Position numbers and translations under genes: made by a program
Shown here: positions 27,861-36,244 of the stretch, piece by piece
Numbering within the stretch: position 1 is the stretch's first letter
Layout of the letters: each line of letters opens with the position of its first letter
Source of the DNA: Chryseobacterium oncorhynchi
Lineage (GTDB): Bacteria > Bacteroidota > Bacteroidia > Flavobacteriales > Weeksellaceae
DNA length: 64,000 nt
Reading direction: 5' to 3'
Assembly (NCBI RefSeq): GCF_002899895.1
Contig: NZ_PPEI02000005.1
Coordinates: 310,001 to 374,000, forward strand
Notes under the pieces: generated by a model
Told to the model about the DNA's origin: nothing
The model's database searches: none
What the model saw: only the letters and a program-made list of their open reading frames with translations

Positions 27861-29405
27861 TTATTTTTTCTTCAGATCCAGATCATCAAAATCAAAACTG
27901 AAATCCGTCACATCCGAAATAGCTTTCAACTTTGCAGATTGTGCTTTTCCAGTCTCATCATAACTGAAAATAATATAAGCATCAGCATCATAGCTTCTGT
28001 CATCCCATTTAATAATGAATGAGTTATTCGAATAAGGAAGCAACTCGCCTTTTAATCTCGGTGAATTTTTACATAAAATTCTGTAAGTACCTCCCTGCTG
28101 TGTAATTTCTACATCACCAAACCAAACATCATTATATGTTCCTGTAAATTGCTCTGCTTTTGGCTGAAGTGATTTTTCTTTTTTGAATGCTTCTGATTTC
28201 ACAAACGCTTCTTTCTTTTGCTTTTCAAATTCCACATTCATTTTAGACATCCTTTCACCATAGGTTTTCAGCCAGTTTCTATCTGTCACTCCAAGGTAAG
28301 AATCCTTTACCGTATTCGTAATCGTATTAAAAGCTGCCCCAGACTGTTGATTAGTCAAAACAACAATTCCCAGTTTAAGATCAGGAATTAAAGTAAACTG
28401 TGTTACCGTACCGATAAGACCTCCTGTATGTTGTACCTGTTTGTGCCCTTTCACATCACTTAAAAACCATCCTAAACCATATCCGTAAAAACTCGTATCA
28501 TATGGATTTTTTGCGGCAACTCTATCAGGAATCTGCAGACTCCAAAGTTGTTGAACATTCTTATCAGAAACCAGTTTCTTACCGTCTTTAGTCGTAAAGT
28601 TATTCAAAAGACATTCTGCCCAGGTTGTCATATCCTTAATATTACTCATAATTCCTCCGGCAGCATTAGCTGTTTCATTCCAATCATGAGGAACTGCAAT
28701 TGCTTTTCCGTCTACGGGAGCATGAGCGTCAATTTTATTGGCCGAAGTTTTCGCTCTGTTGTAGCTTCCAAAACTGGAAGTCATTCCTACAGGTTTCATA
28801 ATTTTTTGCTCGATAAATTCTGCCCAGCTTAATCCGGAAACTCTGTGGATCACTTCTCCGGCAACAACAAACATAATATTATTATAGTCGAGGGTGGTTC
28901 TGAAAGGATTTTCAGGCTTTAGATATCTTACATTATGAACAATATCATTAACCGTTAAATTTCCTCCTTCCGGAAAAAACATCAAGTCACCTTGTCCCAA
29001 TCCTAACCCTGCTCTATGCGTAATCAGATCCTTTATTGTTACATTTTGGGAAACATACGGATCGTACATCTGAAATTCAGGAATGTATTTGGAAACCTTA
29101 TCGTCCCAGTTCAGTTTTCCTTCATCTGCCAGAATTGCTAGTGCCACACAGGTAAAACCTTTCGAGTTAGAAGCGATTCCGACAAGTGTATTATCATCCA
29201 TGGCTTGCTTGGTGGTGAGTGAACGTACTCCAAATCCCTTGGAATAGGTCACCTTTCCATCTTTTACAATTCCCACAGACATTCCCGGAACGTCAAAGGT
29301 TTTCAGAGTATTTTGGATCAGTTCATCCAGTTTTTTTTCTTCAACCTGTGCATTGGCTAATCCTACGGTTAAAAGAAAAATGAAATAAGAAAGTTTCTGC
29401 TTCAT
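27861..29405 (-). CDS. serine hydrolase, class C beta-lactamase / penicillin-binding fold
   Basis: 514 residues with a signal peptide (IFLLTVGLANAQ). The active-site motifs of the family are visible: SNSK (SxxK, in VGIASNSKGF), YNN (YxN, in TTLDYNNIMFV) and HTGG. A C-terminal beta domain (about 415-510, QFTGTYNDVWFGDVEITQQ) resembles the DUF3471 module. It is periplasmic or secreted. It is likely a peptidase or esterase, and a role in antibiotic resistance is not implied. It is convergent with the archaemetzincin gene. Confidence 0.88.
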   Translation of the reverse strand: MKQKLSYFIFLLTVGLANAQVEEKKLDELIQNTLKTFDVPGMSVGIVKDGKVTYSKGFGVRSLTTKQAMDDNTLVGIASNSKGFTCVALAILADEGKLNWDDKVSKYIPEFQMYDPYVSQNVTIKDLITHRAGLGLGQGDLMFFPEGGNLTVNDIVHNVRYLKPENPFRTTLDYNNIMFVVAGEVIHRVSGLSWAEFIEQKIMKPVGMTSSFGSYNRAKTSANKIDAHAPVDGKAIAVPHDWNETANAAGGIMSNIKDMTTWAECLLNNFTTKDGKKLVSDKNVQQLWSLQIPDRVAAKNPYDTSFYGYGLGWFLSDVKGHKQVQHTGGLIGTVTQFTLIPDLKLGIVVLTNQQSGAAFNTITNTVKDSYLGVTDRNWLKTYGERMSKMNVEFEKQKKEAFVKSEAFKKEKSLQPKAEQFTGTYNDVWFGDVEITQQGGTYRILCKNSPRLKGELLPYSNNSFIIKWDDRSYDADAYIIFSYDETGKAQSAKLKAISDVTDFSFDFDDLDLKKK

Positions 29406-29447
29406 TATTTTTTAATTTTCCCAAATTTAGTAAATATTAGGTGATGT

Positions 29448-29455
29448 TAATTTTG
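29448..29455 (+). promoter_or_regulatory. TAATTTTG -7 box
   Basis: Exact TAnnTTTG match, 47 bp before the ATG at 29503, in the divergent region between the serine hydrolase and the secreted-protein gene. Confidence 0.45.
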
Positions 29456-29502
29456 TCAATGTTAAAAGTTTACTTACATTTCCCATTAATCAGTTATTAT
29501 TC

Positions 29503-29967
29503 ATGAAAAAATCTATTGGGATCCTATTATTATCAGTTTTCGCAGTCAGTTTCGTTAAGAGTCAGGATAAGACTTCTAACCCGCTACTTTTACAAACCTG
29601 GAAACTGAAAAAGCTAGACACCTATATTTATACTTATGAAACACAGGATGTTTTTGATACAAAAAGCCCTGGTCTAAAATTCAATAAGAACGGAAAAGTC
29701 ATAGGAAATTTAAGCAAATCAGCCAACGGATATGATGCTACAGAAGATTTCCCTAATAAAGCTTCAAAATTTGAACGTTACAGTGGAAGCTGGAAAAAAG
29801 TTTCAGATTCTTCAATTGCTATTGTATTCCCCTCCAATAATAGTATGAATGGCACTTTTACCATTTCAAGGCTTATCGGGAGTGAACTGAAATTAAAAAA
29901 AGTTTTCAGTGCAGATATTGAAAAGAAACTGGATTCCATACGCAGAACCAAGGACATTTCTTATTAA
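29503..29967 (+). CDS. small secreted protein, lipocalin-like pattern
   Basis: 154 residues with a signal peptide (LLLSVFAVSFVKSQ). The LLQTWKLKKLDTY opening, the GSWKK strand and the repeated short strands resemble small flavobacterial lipocalin-like proteins. That fold is an inference. It is divergent from the serine hydrolase, and no catalytic residues were recognised. Confidence 0.65.
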   Translation: MKKSIGILLLSVFAVSFVKSQDKTSNPLLLQTWKLKKLDTYIYTYETQDVFDTKSPGLKFNKNGKVIGNLSKSANGYDATEDFPNKASKFERYSGSWKKVSDSSIAIVFPSNNSMNGTFTISRLIGSELKLKKVFSADIEKKLDSIRRTKDISY

Positions 29968-30030
29968 ACTACTGAAATGTTTCGGGTAATTATCTGAACT
30001 CATCAAAATAGGTTTTTATTAAAGCTTCTT

Positions 30031-30038
30031 TATATTTG
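30031..30038 (+). promoter_or_regulatory. TATATTTG -7 box
   Basis: Exact -7 match 18 bp before the ATG at 30057. It overlaps an upstream in-frame TTG (30036) and so rules that TTG out as the start. Confidence 0.6.
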
Positions 30039-30056
30039 CAGTCTAAAAGCATTACA

Positions 30057-30506
30057 ATGGCAATACACAGATTATTAGCTTTCATTTTATTGATGATAAG
30101 TTGTAATTTATATTTTTCTCAGGATGTAACCATCAAAGATGATAAAGTTCTTCTGGATGGTAAGCAAATTCTGAAAGCAGAAAAAATCAATGCAGCTCAG
30201 TATTCATTCTTTTCAATGAAAGATGATGAAGAGGTTTTGCTGTACAAATACATGGATAATGAAACACCTAGATATGTAAGTGATGATTATTTTATCTTAA
30301 ACTTTCTGACTGAAAAAACTAAAATAGAATCTACAGATTTGGCTAAAATTGCCAACTTCATGAATTCTAAAAAAGGAATGGAAAAGCTTGTAAGATGGCT
30401 GTTAAAGGAAAGAGTCATCAATCACGATGGAGAACTGAACTCTGAGCGTGTTGCTGTATTTAAAGACAAATACGACGAAAATATCACTGAAAGAACACTT
30501 AGATAA
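30057..30506 (+). CDS. hypothetical exported protein
   Basis: 149 residues from the ATG at 30057 with a signal peptide (LLAFILLMISCNLYFSQ). Cleavage after YFSQ is likely; the internal Cys could alternatively be a lipobox. The mature part is small and acidic (VTIKDDKVLLDGKQILKAEK). No family was recognised. The start of the downstream phosphoesterase overlaps its stop by one base, so the two form an operon. Confidence 0.7.
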   Translation: MAIHRLLAFILLMISCNLYFSQDVTIKDDKVLLDGKQILKAEKINAAQYSFFSMKDDEEVLLYKYMDNETPRYVSDDYFILNFLTEKTKIESTDLAKIANFMNSKKGMEKLVRWLLKERVINHDGELNSERVAVFKDKYDENITERTLR

Positions 30507-31003
30507 TGACAAAGATTCTACTTCTCTCCGATTCTCACTCCTATATTGACGATCGAATCTTAGAGTATGCATCCCAAGCAGATGAAGTGTGGCATTGTGG
30601 TGACTTTGGAAGTATGGATGTTATTGAACAACTGGAAAAAGTAAAGCCCTTAAAAGGCGTCTACGGAAATATTGATAATGCCAAGATCCGTTCAGAGTTT
30701 CCTGAAGTGAATCGTTTTTTATGCGAAAAACTGGAAGTTCTGATGATTCACATCGGCGGTTATCCCGGAAAATATACTCCGATTACCAAAAAAGAAATCA
30801 CTGAGAAAGCTCCGAAATTATTTATTTCAGGACATTCACATATTCTAAAAGCCATGTATGATGAGAAAAATAGCCTTCTCCATCTAAATCCCGGAGCTTG
30901 TGGAAAACAAGGTTGGCATAAAATGAGAACAATGATGCGCTTTGTAGTGGATGGTGATGAAATCAAAGATCTCGAGATTATTGAATTGGGACCGAGAGTT
31001 TAG
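30506..31003 (+). CDS. YfcE/MJ0936-type metallophosphoesterase
   Basis: 165 residues. Full calcineurin-like motif set: LLSDSHS, HCGDFGS, GNIDN, IHIGGYPG and GHSHI. The length and motifs match the YfcE-like phosphodiesterases, which cleave small phosphodiesters. The native substrate is unknown. It is coupled to the exported-protein gene through a TAATG junction. Confidence 0.9.
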   Translation: MTKILLLSDSHSYIDDRILEYASQADEVWHCGDFGSMDVIEQLEKVKPLKGVYGNIDNAKIRSEFPEVNRFLCEKLEVLMIHIGGYPGKYTPITKKEITEKAPKLFISGHSHILKAMYDEKNSLLHLNPGACGKQGWHKMRTMMRFVVDGDEIKDLEIIELGPRV

Positions 31004-31112
31004 CAGATTTCTGGATATAAAGTGACAAAGATTAAATAGACTCATCTTATTTCTGATAAAACCAGAGATTGGTTTATCATTTGCTAAAGAGAGCGAATAG
31101 GTTTTAAATAGT

Positions 31113-31607
31113 ATGAAAATTGGGGATACCGTTTCTGTAGTAGACGAGAATTTAAGCGGAGTTGTGACTTCCGTGAAGGGAAACATTGTGGTTTTTAAAG
31201 ATGAATACGGCTTTACCCATCAATATCCCAAAGAAAAGCTGGTTCCCAAAGATAAAGATCTTTACGAAAATATCAGAGTGGTAAGAAAAGCAGAGCCTAA
31301 AAAGATTATTTCTAAAAAACATCAGAAAAATCATTTGGTTTTGGACCTTCATTTTCATAATTTGGTAAAGAATCCTAGTGATTATGACAGTTTTGAAAGA
31401 TTGTTTATTCAAAAGGAAAAATTGATCGAGGTGTTGGAATTTTGCAAAAGAAATAACCTGAAGAGATTGGAGATTGTTCACGGAATTGGTGATGGAATTC
31501 TTCAGAGGATGGTTCGGGATGTTTTGGAAAGCCAGGTTAATATTGATTTTTATAATAAGGAAATACTTCACCATCAATCGGGTGCGGTAATGGTAGAATT
31601 TCACTAA
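31113..31607 (+). CDS. Smr domain protein
   Basis: 164 residues. Residues 1-60 form an SH3-like beta barrel (IGDTVSVVDENLSGVVTSVK). The C-terminal half is an Smr domain with LDLHFHNL and IVHGIGDGIL, the conserved DxH and HGxG motifs of small MutS-related nucleases. It is probably nucleic-acid binding, with possible endonuclease activity. The downstream DUF3822 gene starts 18 bp after the stop but has its own -7 box. Confidence 0.85.
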   Translation: MKIGDTVSVVDENLSGVVTSVKGNIVVFKDEYGFTHQYPKEKLVPKDKDLYENIRVVRKAEPKKIISKKHQKNHLVLDLHFHNLVKNPSDYDSFERLFIQKEKLIEVLEFCKRNNLKRLEIVHGIGDGILQRMVRDVLESQVNIDFYNKEILHHQSGAVMVEFH

Positions 31608-31612
31608 ATTTG
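31605..31612 (+). promoter_or_regulatory. TAAATTTG -7 box before the DUF3822 gene
   Basis: Exact -7 match overlapping the stop codon of the Smr gene, 13 bp before the ATG at 31626. It predicts a leader of about 6 bases. Confidence 0.55.
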
Positions 31613-31625
31613 CAGCAATTGAAAT

Positions 31626-32342
31626 ATGAACGTACTTAATTTACTTTTTACCAAAGACGGATTGATCTACCAGATTGTGAAAAACAAAAACATTCTGGAA
31701 GAAAAGTCTTATTTCGTTACTGAAGAAACCCCAGCCAACCTTATTGAGGACAAACTGGATGAAGTTCTTATCAAACAGCGATTTGATGAAATACAGGTGA
31801 TTTCTGCATGGAATCATTTTACCCTGATGCCGGAAGGTTTTTCTGACCACGATGCCGGATTTGACTTAATCTCTTTCAATGCTCCTACTGATAAGGAGAA
31901 AGAAGAACTGATGCTTTCCATCAACAAAAAATTTAATATTCAGTTTTATTATACTTTCCCGAAGAATTATTACAAGAAAATAAAGGAACTAGCTATACCG
32001 GTACACTTTAATTTCTCGGGAGAAAAGTTTTTAAGTTCAATTAATAATAAGAATAATAAGGAGATTCATATCAACCTTTATCATAATCAATGTGAATTTT
32101 TTGCCATTGACAATAAAAAGATTATACTTTACAATAATCTGGATGTAAACTCTGAAGTTGACTTTCTTTACTTCATTATGTTTACATTAAGTAAAATAGG
32201 TTTTGGTATTAATGAAACCAGCTTTTATGCCTATGGAGAAACAACGGAAAATGAGACCTTTATTTCCGAGCTTCAGAAATTTGTGAAAAATCTGAAAATT
32301 GTTTTTGACAATATTCCCAACAAGAATTTTATACTTAATTAG
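31626..32342 (+). CDS. DUF3822 family protein
   Basis: 238 residues. It has the two-lobed actin-like-fold pattern of DUF3822 (LLFTKDGLIYQIVKNKNILE, IHINLYHNQCEFFAIDN, ETSFYAYGE). In Bacteroidota this family is regularly found immediately upstream of rsmD, as here. Function is unknown. The ATG follows a promoter box that overlaps the preceding stop. Confidence 0.85.
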   Translation: MNVLNLLFTKDGLIYQIVKNKNILEEKSYFVTEETPANLIEDKLDEVLIKQRFDEIQVISAWNHFTLMPEGFSDHDAGFDLISFNAPTDKEKEELMLSINKKFNIQFYYTFPKNYYKKIKELAIPVHFNFSGEKFLSSINNKNNKEIHINLYHNQCEFFAIDNKKIILYNNLDVNSEVDFLYFIMFTLSKIGFGINETSFYAYGETTENETFISELQKFVKNLKIVFDNIPNKNFILN

Positions 32343-32381
32343 CTTACAGATCACAGATAAAAGGAATCTGATTCCAAAAAC

Positions 32382-32416
32382 ATCTACCGTCTATAATCTA
32401 TTACCTAAACCCTAAT
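32382..32416 (+). repeat. heptanucleotide-periodic leader before rsmD
   Basis: Five 7-base units (ATCTACC, GTCTATA, ATCTATT, ACCTAAA, CCCTAAT) end 5 bp before the rsmD ATG. This is the same layout as before nuoG, nuoH, nuoI and nuoN. Confidence 0.6.
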
Positions 32417-32421
32417 ACAAC

Positions 32422-32994
32422 ATGTTCAGAATAATATCAGGCAAATGGAAAGCCAAAAAAATTGCCGCCCCAAAACACTTCGATGTAAGGCCAACCACAG
32501 ATTTTGCCAAGGAAGCTTTATTCAGCATTCTGGAAAATAAATACGACATGCAGTCGATTGCCGTACTTGATCTTTTTGCAGGAATCGGTTCTATTACTTT
32601 CGAATTTGCTTCCAGAGGATGTCAGAATGTAACTTCTGTGGAAATGAACCCAAAGCACACATCCTTTATAAATACTACAGCTTCTGAGTTAGACATGTCT
32701 CTTCAAATCAACGTACAAAGAGACGATGTATTTGCCTGGCTGAAAAAATTCAGAAATAAAAAATCCTTTGAGATTGTATTTTCAGATGCCCCTTTCGAAA
32801 TGGAGGAGAAAAAATACTACGAATTGATTTCTCTGGTTTTAAATAACAAATACCTAAAGGAAAATGGAGTTCTTATTGTAGAGCATCAAAGCAGAATGAA
32901 ATTGGAACACCCCAATCTGGTAGATACAAGAAAATACGGAAACGTGAGTTTCAGTTTTTTTAATCCAAATAAAGAAGATAATCAGGAACTTTAA
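32422..32994 (+). CDS. rsmD: 16S rRNA (guanine-N2)-methyltransferase RsmD
   Basis: 190 residues. The N-terminal MFRIISGKWKAKKI and RPTTDFAKEALFSIL segments and the SAM-binding motif VLDLFAGIGSITFEFASRG are typical of RsmD, which methylates G966 (E. coli numbering) of 16S rRNA. The catalytic motif IV reads SDAPF instead of the usual DPPF/Y. It ends in a 4-bp overlap with the convergent HxlR gene. Confidence 0.9.
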   Translation: MFRIISGKWKAKKIAAPKHFDVRPTTDFAKEALFSILENKYDMQSIAVLDLFAGIGSITFEFASRGCQNVTSVEMNPKHTSFINTTASELDMSLQINVQRDDVFAWLKKFRNKKSFEIVFSDAPFEMEEKKYYELISLVLNNKYLKENGVLIVEHQSRMKLEHPNLVDTRKYGNVSFSFFNPNKEDNQEL

Positions 32995-33338
32995 TTCCTG
33001 ATTATTTTTTTTGACCTTTCAGGAGCTGTTTTGCCCCATTTTGTAATTTCTTCTAAAACCGGCAGCAAAGTCTTACCAAAGTCCGTTAATGTATATTCTA
33101 CCATTAAAGGTGGCTTTTCTGTAAACACTTTCCTGTCTATAACATTATCTTCTTCCAGCTGTTTGAGCTGAAGACTCAATGTTCTTTCTGTAATGGTAGG
33201 AATTATCTTCCTCAATTCATTATATCGTTTCGCTCCATCAATGAGATGATATAAAATTACAGCTTTCCACTTTCCTCCTATAAACCTCATGGTAACACTT
33301 GTACAACAAGGATAATTTTTGTCGTCTATTGTATACAT
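32991..33338 (-). CDS. HxlR family winged-helix regulator
   Basis: 115 residues. The family signature is MRFIGGKWKAVILYHLIDGAKRYNEL, then TERTLSLQLKQLEEDNVIDR, then EYTLTDFGKTL. An N-terminal CC pair (TSV follows) sits where redox-sensing cysteines occur in some HxlR proteins. It is divergent from the nitroreductase gene and probably regulates it through the inverted repeats at 33339-33419. Confidence 0.92.
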   Translation of the reverse strand: MYTIDDKNYPCCTSVTMRFIGGKWKAVILYHLIDGAKRYNELRKIIPTITERTLSLQLKQLEEDNVIDRKVFTEKPPLMVEYTLTDFGKTLLPVLEEITKWGKTAPERSKKIIRN

Positions 33339-33419
33339 TTTATACTATCATTTTTTACCGTTATTGCAAAGTTAATAAACTTAAATTAATTTTGTAACTA
33401 TAAAAATGATAGTATAAAA
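33339..33419. promoter_or_regulatory. divergent promoter with paired 17-bp operator arms
   Basis: TTTATACTATCATTTTT (33339-33355) and its exact reverse complement (33402-33418) lie next to the two start codons. Between them, for the + gene, are a -33 TTG (33364-33366), a 20-base spacer and the -7 box TAATTTTG (33387-33394). The right arm therefore covers the predicted transcription start of the nitroreductase, and the left arm abuts the regulator's ATG. Confidence 0.75.
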
Positions 33420-33421
33420 TT

Positions 33422-34021
33422 ATGAGCTTTTTAGACAAAATGAAAACAAGGTATACTGTAAAAAAGTATAACCCACAAGGAAATATCAGCGATGAGCAAA
33501 TTTCTCAATTGAAAGAAATTCTGAACCTGAGTCCATCTTCCATCAACAGCCAACCATGGAACTTTATTTTTGTAAACCGCAGTGAGTTGAAAACAAAACT
33601 TGCAGAGGTTTCTTACATCAATAAAGAGAAAGTATTGGACTGCAGTCATCTGATTATCTTTCAGGTTATTAAAAATCCTGAAGATTTTGAAAAACAGATT
33701 GAGGAAAATCTTCCTGAGGGTAGTGTAAATTATTACAAAAACAGAGTAAAGCCTAAAGGAGAAGCTGAGGTAAAAGCTTGGTTGGGGCATCAGGTTTATT
33801 TATCACTGGGAGTATTACTTTCTGCATGTGCTGATATGGGAATAGACTCTACCCCAATGGAAGGTATTGAACCAGATCAATATGATACCATCCTGAAAAA
33901 TGAAAATTATGAAACTCTTTTTGCTGTAGCTATTGGGGAAAGAACAGAGACAGATGCTAATCAGCCGAAATTTAATCCGAAGACAAGACTAAAAGCTGAA
34001 AAAGTGATTTTGGAAGCCTAA
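33422..34021 (+). CDS. nitroreductase family NAD(P)H-dependent oxidoreductase
   Basis: 199 residues, typical length for NfsB-like flavoenzymes. Motifs are TRYTVKKYNP near the N-terminus, the FMN-contacting LSPSSINSQPWNF and the helix LGHQVYLSLGVLLSACADMGIDSTP. It reduces quinones or nitro compounds; the true substrate is not evident. It is controlled by the divergent HxlR regulator, which supports an electrophile or redox stress role. Confidence 0.9.
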   Translation: MSFLDKMKTRYTVKKYNPQGNISDEQISQLKEILNLSPSSINSQPWNFIFVNRSELKTKLAEVSYINKEKVLDCSHLIIFQVIKNPEDFEKQIEENLPEGSVNYYKNRVKPKGEAEVKAWLGHQVYLSLGVLLSACADMGIDSTPMEGIEPDQYDTILKNENYETLFAVAIGERTETDANQPKFNPKTRLKAEKVILEA

Positions 34022-34104
34022 TTTCCAAACACGAATCTCACAAATTGATTTGCACACTGTGTATTGAAATAGCTTCACTATTCTTACAACAATAATTTAT
34101 AAAG

Positions 34105-34139
34105 AAAAAAGTCTGCTTCTATATGAGGCAGACTTTTTT
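34105..34139. terminator. bidirectional terminator between nitroreductase and murI
   Basis: Perfect 12-base inverted repeat AAAAAAGTCTGC / GCAGACTTTTTT with an 11-base loop, between convergent genes. Confidence 0.85.
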
Positions 34140-34141
34140 CT

Positions 34142-34972
34142 TTATAATACTTTTAGCTCTAAGTCAATGGTTTTACCAAAGAATTTCTTGGAGATCTTTT
34201 CAAAGTTCTTGGTAAGATCTGAAAGGTAAAAATGGTAATTAGGTGCCGGATTATTATCATTGAGAAGATTATATTTATCCAAAATAATCTTCAGATGATT
34301 GGCTACAATATTTGGGGAATCAATAACTCGGACTCTATTTCCGTAATATTGTTTTATTTCATCTATTAAAAGCGGATAATGGGTACAACCTAAAATTAAA
34401 GTTTCAATATTCTTCAATTTACTATTACTCAAATAATTGTAAATAATAGCATGAGTAATCGGATGATTCTTGAAACCTTCTTCAATAGCAGGAACCAGCA
34501 ACGGAGTCGCCAATTCATCCACCTTAATCCATTTATTATGTTTTCGGATGCTTTTCTTGTAAAGACCGGAATTCACCGTTGCTTTGGTCGCAATAACTCC
34601 AACATTATTGTGAATTTCATAGGATACTTTTTCAGCAACGGGATTAATAACATCAATTACCGGAACCTTACCCGCAACAGACTGCATAACTTCATTTAAA
34701 GCATTTGCCGTAGCTGTATTGCAGGCAATTACAATCGCCTTACAATTCTGCTTCAGCAGGAAGTTGGTAATTTTTGTAGAATATTCTATAATCGCTTCTT
34801 TTGACTTTTCGCCATAAGGAAGGTGCTTTGTATCACCAAAATAAATAAGGTCTTCATTAGGAAGAAGCCTTTTGATTTCTTTAGCTACAGTAAGTCCACC
34901 TACTCCACTATCAAAGATACCGATAGGCTGGCTGGGTGAAAGATGCGAGTAATCTTGTTTTTTAGTTTTCAA
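34142..34972 (-). CDS. murI: glutamate racemase
   Basis: 276 residues from a TTG at 34972. It converts L- to D-glutamate for peptidoglycan. Motifs are GIFDSGVGGLTVAKE, the catalytic-Cys segment VIACNTATANAL and the second Cys in LGCTHYPLL. No ATG lies between an upstream TTG (34993) and the conserved core. The TATTTTTG -7 box (34991-34998 on this strand) overlaps the longer start, so the TTG at 34972 is preferred. Confidence 0.93.
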   Translation of the reverse strand: MKTKKQDYSHLSPSQPIGIFDSGVGGLTVAKEIKRLLPNEDLIYFGDTKHLPYGEKSKEAIIEYSTKITNFLLKQNCKAIVIACNTATANALNEVMQSVAGKVPVIDVINPVAEKVSYEIHNNVGVIATKATVNSGLYKKSIRKHNKWIKVDELATPLLVPAIEEGFKNHPITHAIIYNYLSNSKLKNIETLILGCTHYPLLIDEIKQYYGNRVRVIDSPNIVANHLKIILDKYNLLNDNNPAPNYHFYLSDLTKNFEKISKKFFGKTIDLELKVL

Positions 34973-34990
34973 ATGAACTGAAATTTTATA

Positions 34991-34998
34991 CAAAAATA
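34991..34998 (-). promoter_or_regulatory. TATTTTTG -7 box of murI
   Basis: Matches TAnnTTTG on the - strand, 18 bp upstream of the preferred TTG start. It makes the more distal TTG (34993) untranscribed. Confidence 0.5.
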
Positions 34999-35069
34999 CG
35001 AAGATTTTAGATTCAAAATTTGAGTTTAACGAGTTTATTTATCCTAAAGCCGGCTCTTTTTTAAACCTA

Positions 35070-36194
35070 TTAAACTATAAATAAATCAGAAGCAATTCCA
35101 TCTGCCATAAACCAATGTTTTTCAGGAATTTTTAAGTGATTATCTTCAATAATTAAAGTACCTGCTTCCATTTTCTGTTTGATTTCATTTTGAAAATGCT
35201 CAAGAAATCTGTCGTTAAATTTATCTTTTAAGCTTTTCAGATCAACTCCCCAGATTGTTCGTAGTCCAATCATGATCATTTCATTAAACTGATCTTCCAA
35301 AGAAAGAATTTCCTCTTCCTTAGCCAGAAGTTTTGCATTAAGCTTTTTAATATATTGCTGATTATTGGCCACATTCCAGCTTCTTACATCAAATCCGTTG
35401 TAGGAATGTGCTGAAGGGCCTATTCCCAAATACTCCTGATACTTCCAATATGCAGAGTTATGTCTGGAATAAAAACCAGGTTTTGCAAAGTTGGAAACTT
35501 CATAATGTTCAAAACCATTATCTTTTAAAAAGTCTGACAGGTAATAAAATTCTCTGTTTTGTTCTTCTTCCCGTGGGCTTTTAACTTTTCCCTTAGATAT
35601 CCAGTTTTCTAAAGCTGTTTTAGGTTCAACGGTTAGCGCATAGGAAGAAATGTGAGGAACTTCCAATGCAATGGTTTTGTTTAAATTGTCTTTCCAGATT
35701 TCAAGATTCGAGGTAGGTGAACCGTAAATTAAATCTATACTTAAGTTTTCAAAACCAAAGTCCTGAGCACGCTTAATAGAACCCTCTGCTTCTGAAGCGG
35801 TATGAGCTCTATTCATCAGTTTCAGGTCTTCTTCAAAAAAACTTTGGGTTCCGATAGATAACCGATTAACAGGAGTTCCTGACAATTGTTTTAAAAAATT
35901 TTTATCCAGATCATCGGGGTTGGCTTCCAGTGTAATCTCTATATCTTTTTCAAAACTAAAGTAACGTAAAACCTCATCAATTAAGGAATTGATTTCATCT
36001 ACCGAAAGAATGGAAGGAGTTCCGCCTCCAAAATATAAGGATTTCAGACTCTTATTCTGTAATTCATCTTTTCTAAGTTTTATTTCAGCTTTCATTGCAT
36101 TGAGCATCTCGTCCTTAAAATTCAAGGAGGTAGAAAAGTGAAAATTACAATAGCTGCATTTTTGTTTACAGAAAGGAATGTGAATATATATCAT
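35070..36194 (-). CDS. hemW: radical SAM coproporphyrinogen III oxidase-like / heme chaperone HemW
   Basis: 374 residues from MIYIHIPFCKQKCSYCNF, where CKQKCSYC is the CxxxCxxC radical-SAM 4Fe-4S motif. An in-frame upstream ATG exists (36224) but the family starts at IYIHIPFC. GGGTPSIL and the C-terminal GLRTIWGVDL (HemN_C type) are present. The residue after the third cluster cysteine is N-F, as in HemW rather than true HemN. It is downstream of porP on the same strand. Confidence 0.9.
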   Translation of the reverse strand: MIYIHIPFCKQKCSYCNFHFSTSLNFKDEMLNAMKAEIKLRKDELQNKSLKSLYFGGGTPSILSVDEINSLIDEVLRYFSFEKDIEITLEANPDDLDKNFLKQLSGTPVNRLSIGTQSFFEEDLKLMNRAHTASEAEGSIKRAQDFGFENLSIDLIYGSPTSNLEIWKDNLNKTIALEVPHISSYALTVEPKTALENWISKGKVKSPREEEQNREFYYLSDFLKDNGFEHYEVSNFAKPGFYSRHNSAYWKYQEYLGIGPSAHSYNGFDVRSWNVANNQQYIKKLNAKLLAKEEEILSLEDQFNEMIMIGLRTIWGVDLKSLKDKFNDRFLEHFQNEIKQKMEAGTLIIEDNHLKIPEKHWFMADGIASDLFIV

Positions 36195-36244
36195 AAAAAA
36201 AGCCCTGAAAAATTCAGAGCTCAAATTTATTTAAATTAAATTGA

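Noticed and set aside
30036-30056. TTG start for the exported protein at 30057
   Set aside because: It overlaps the TATATTTG -7 box, and the signal peptide begins properly at the ATG at 30057.
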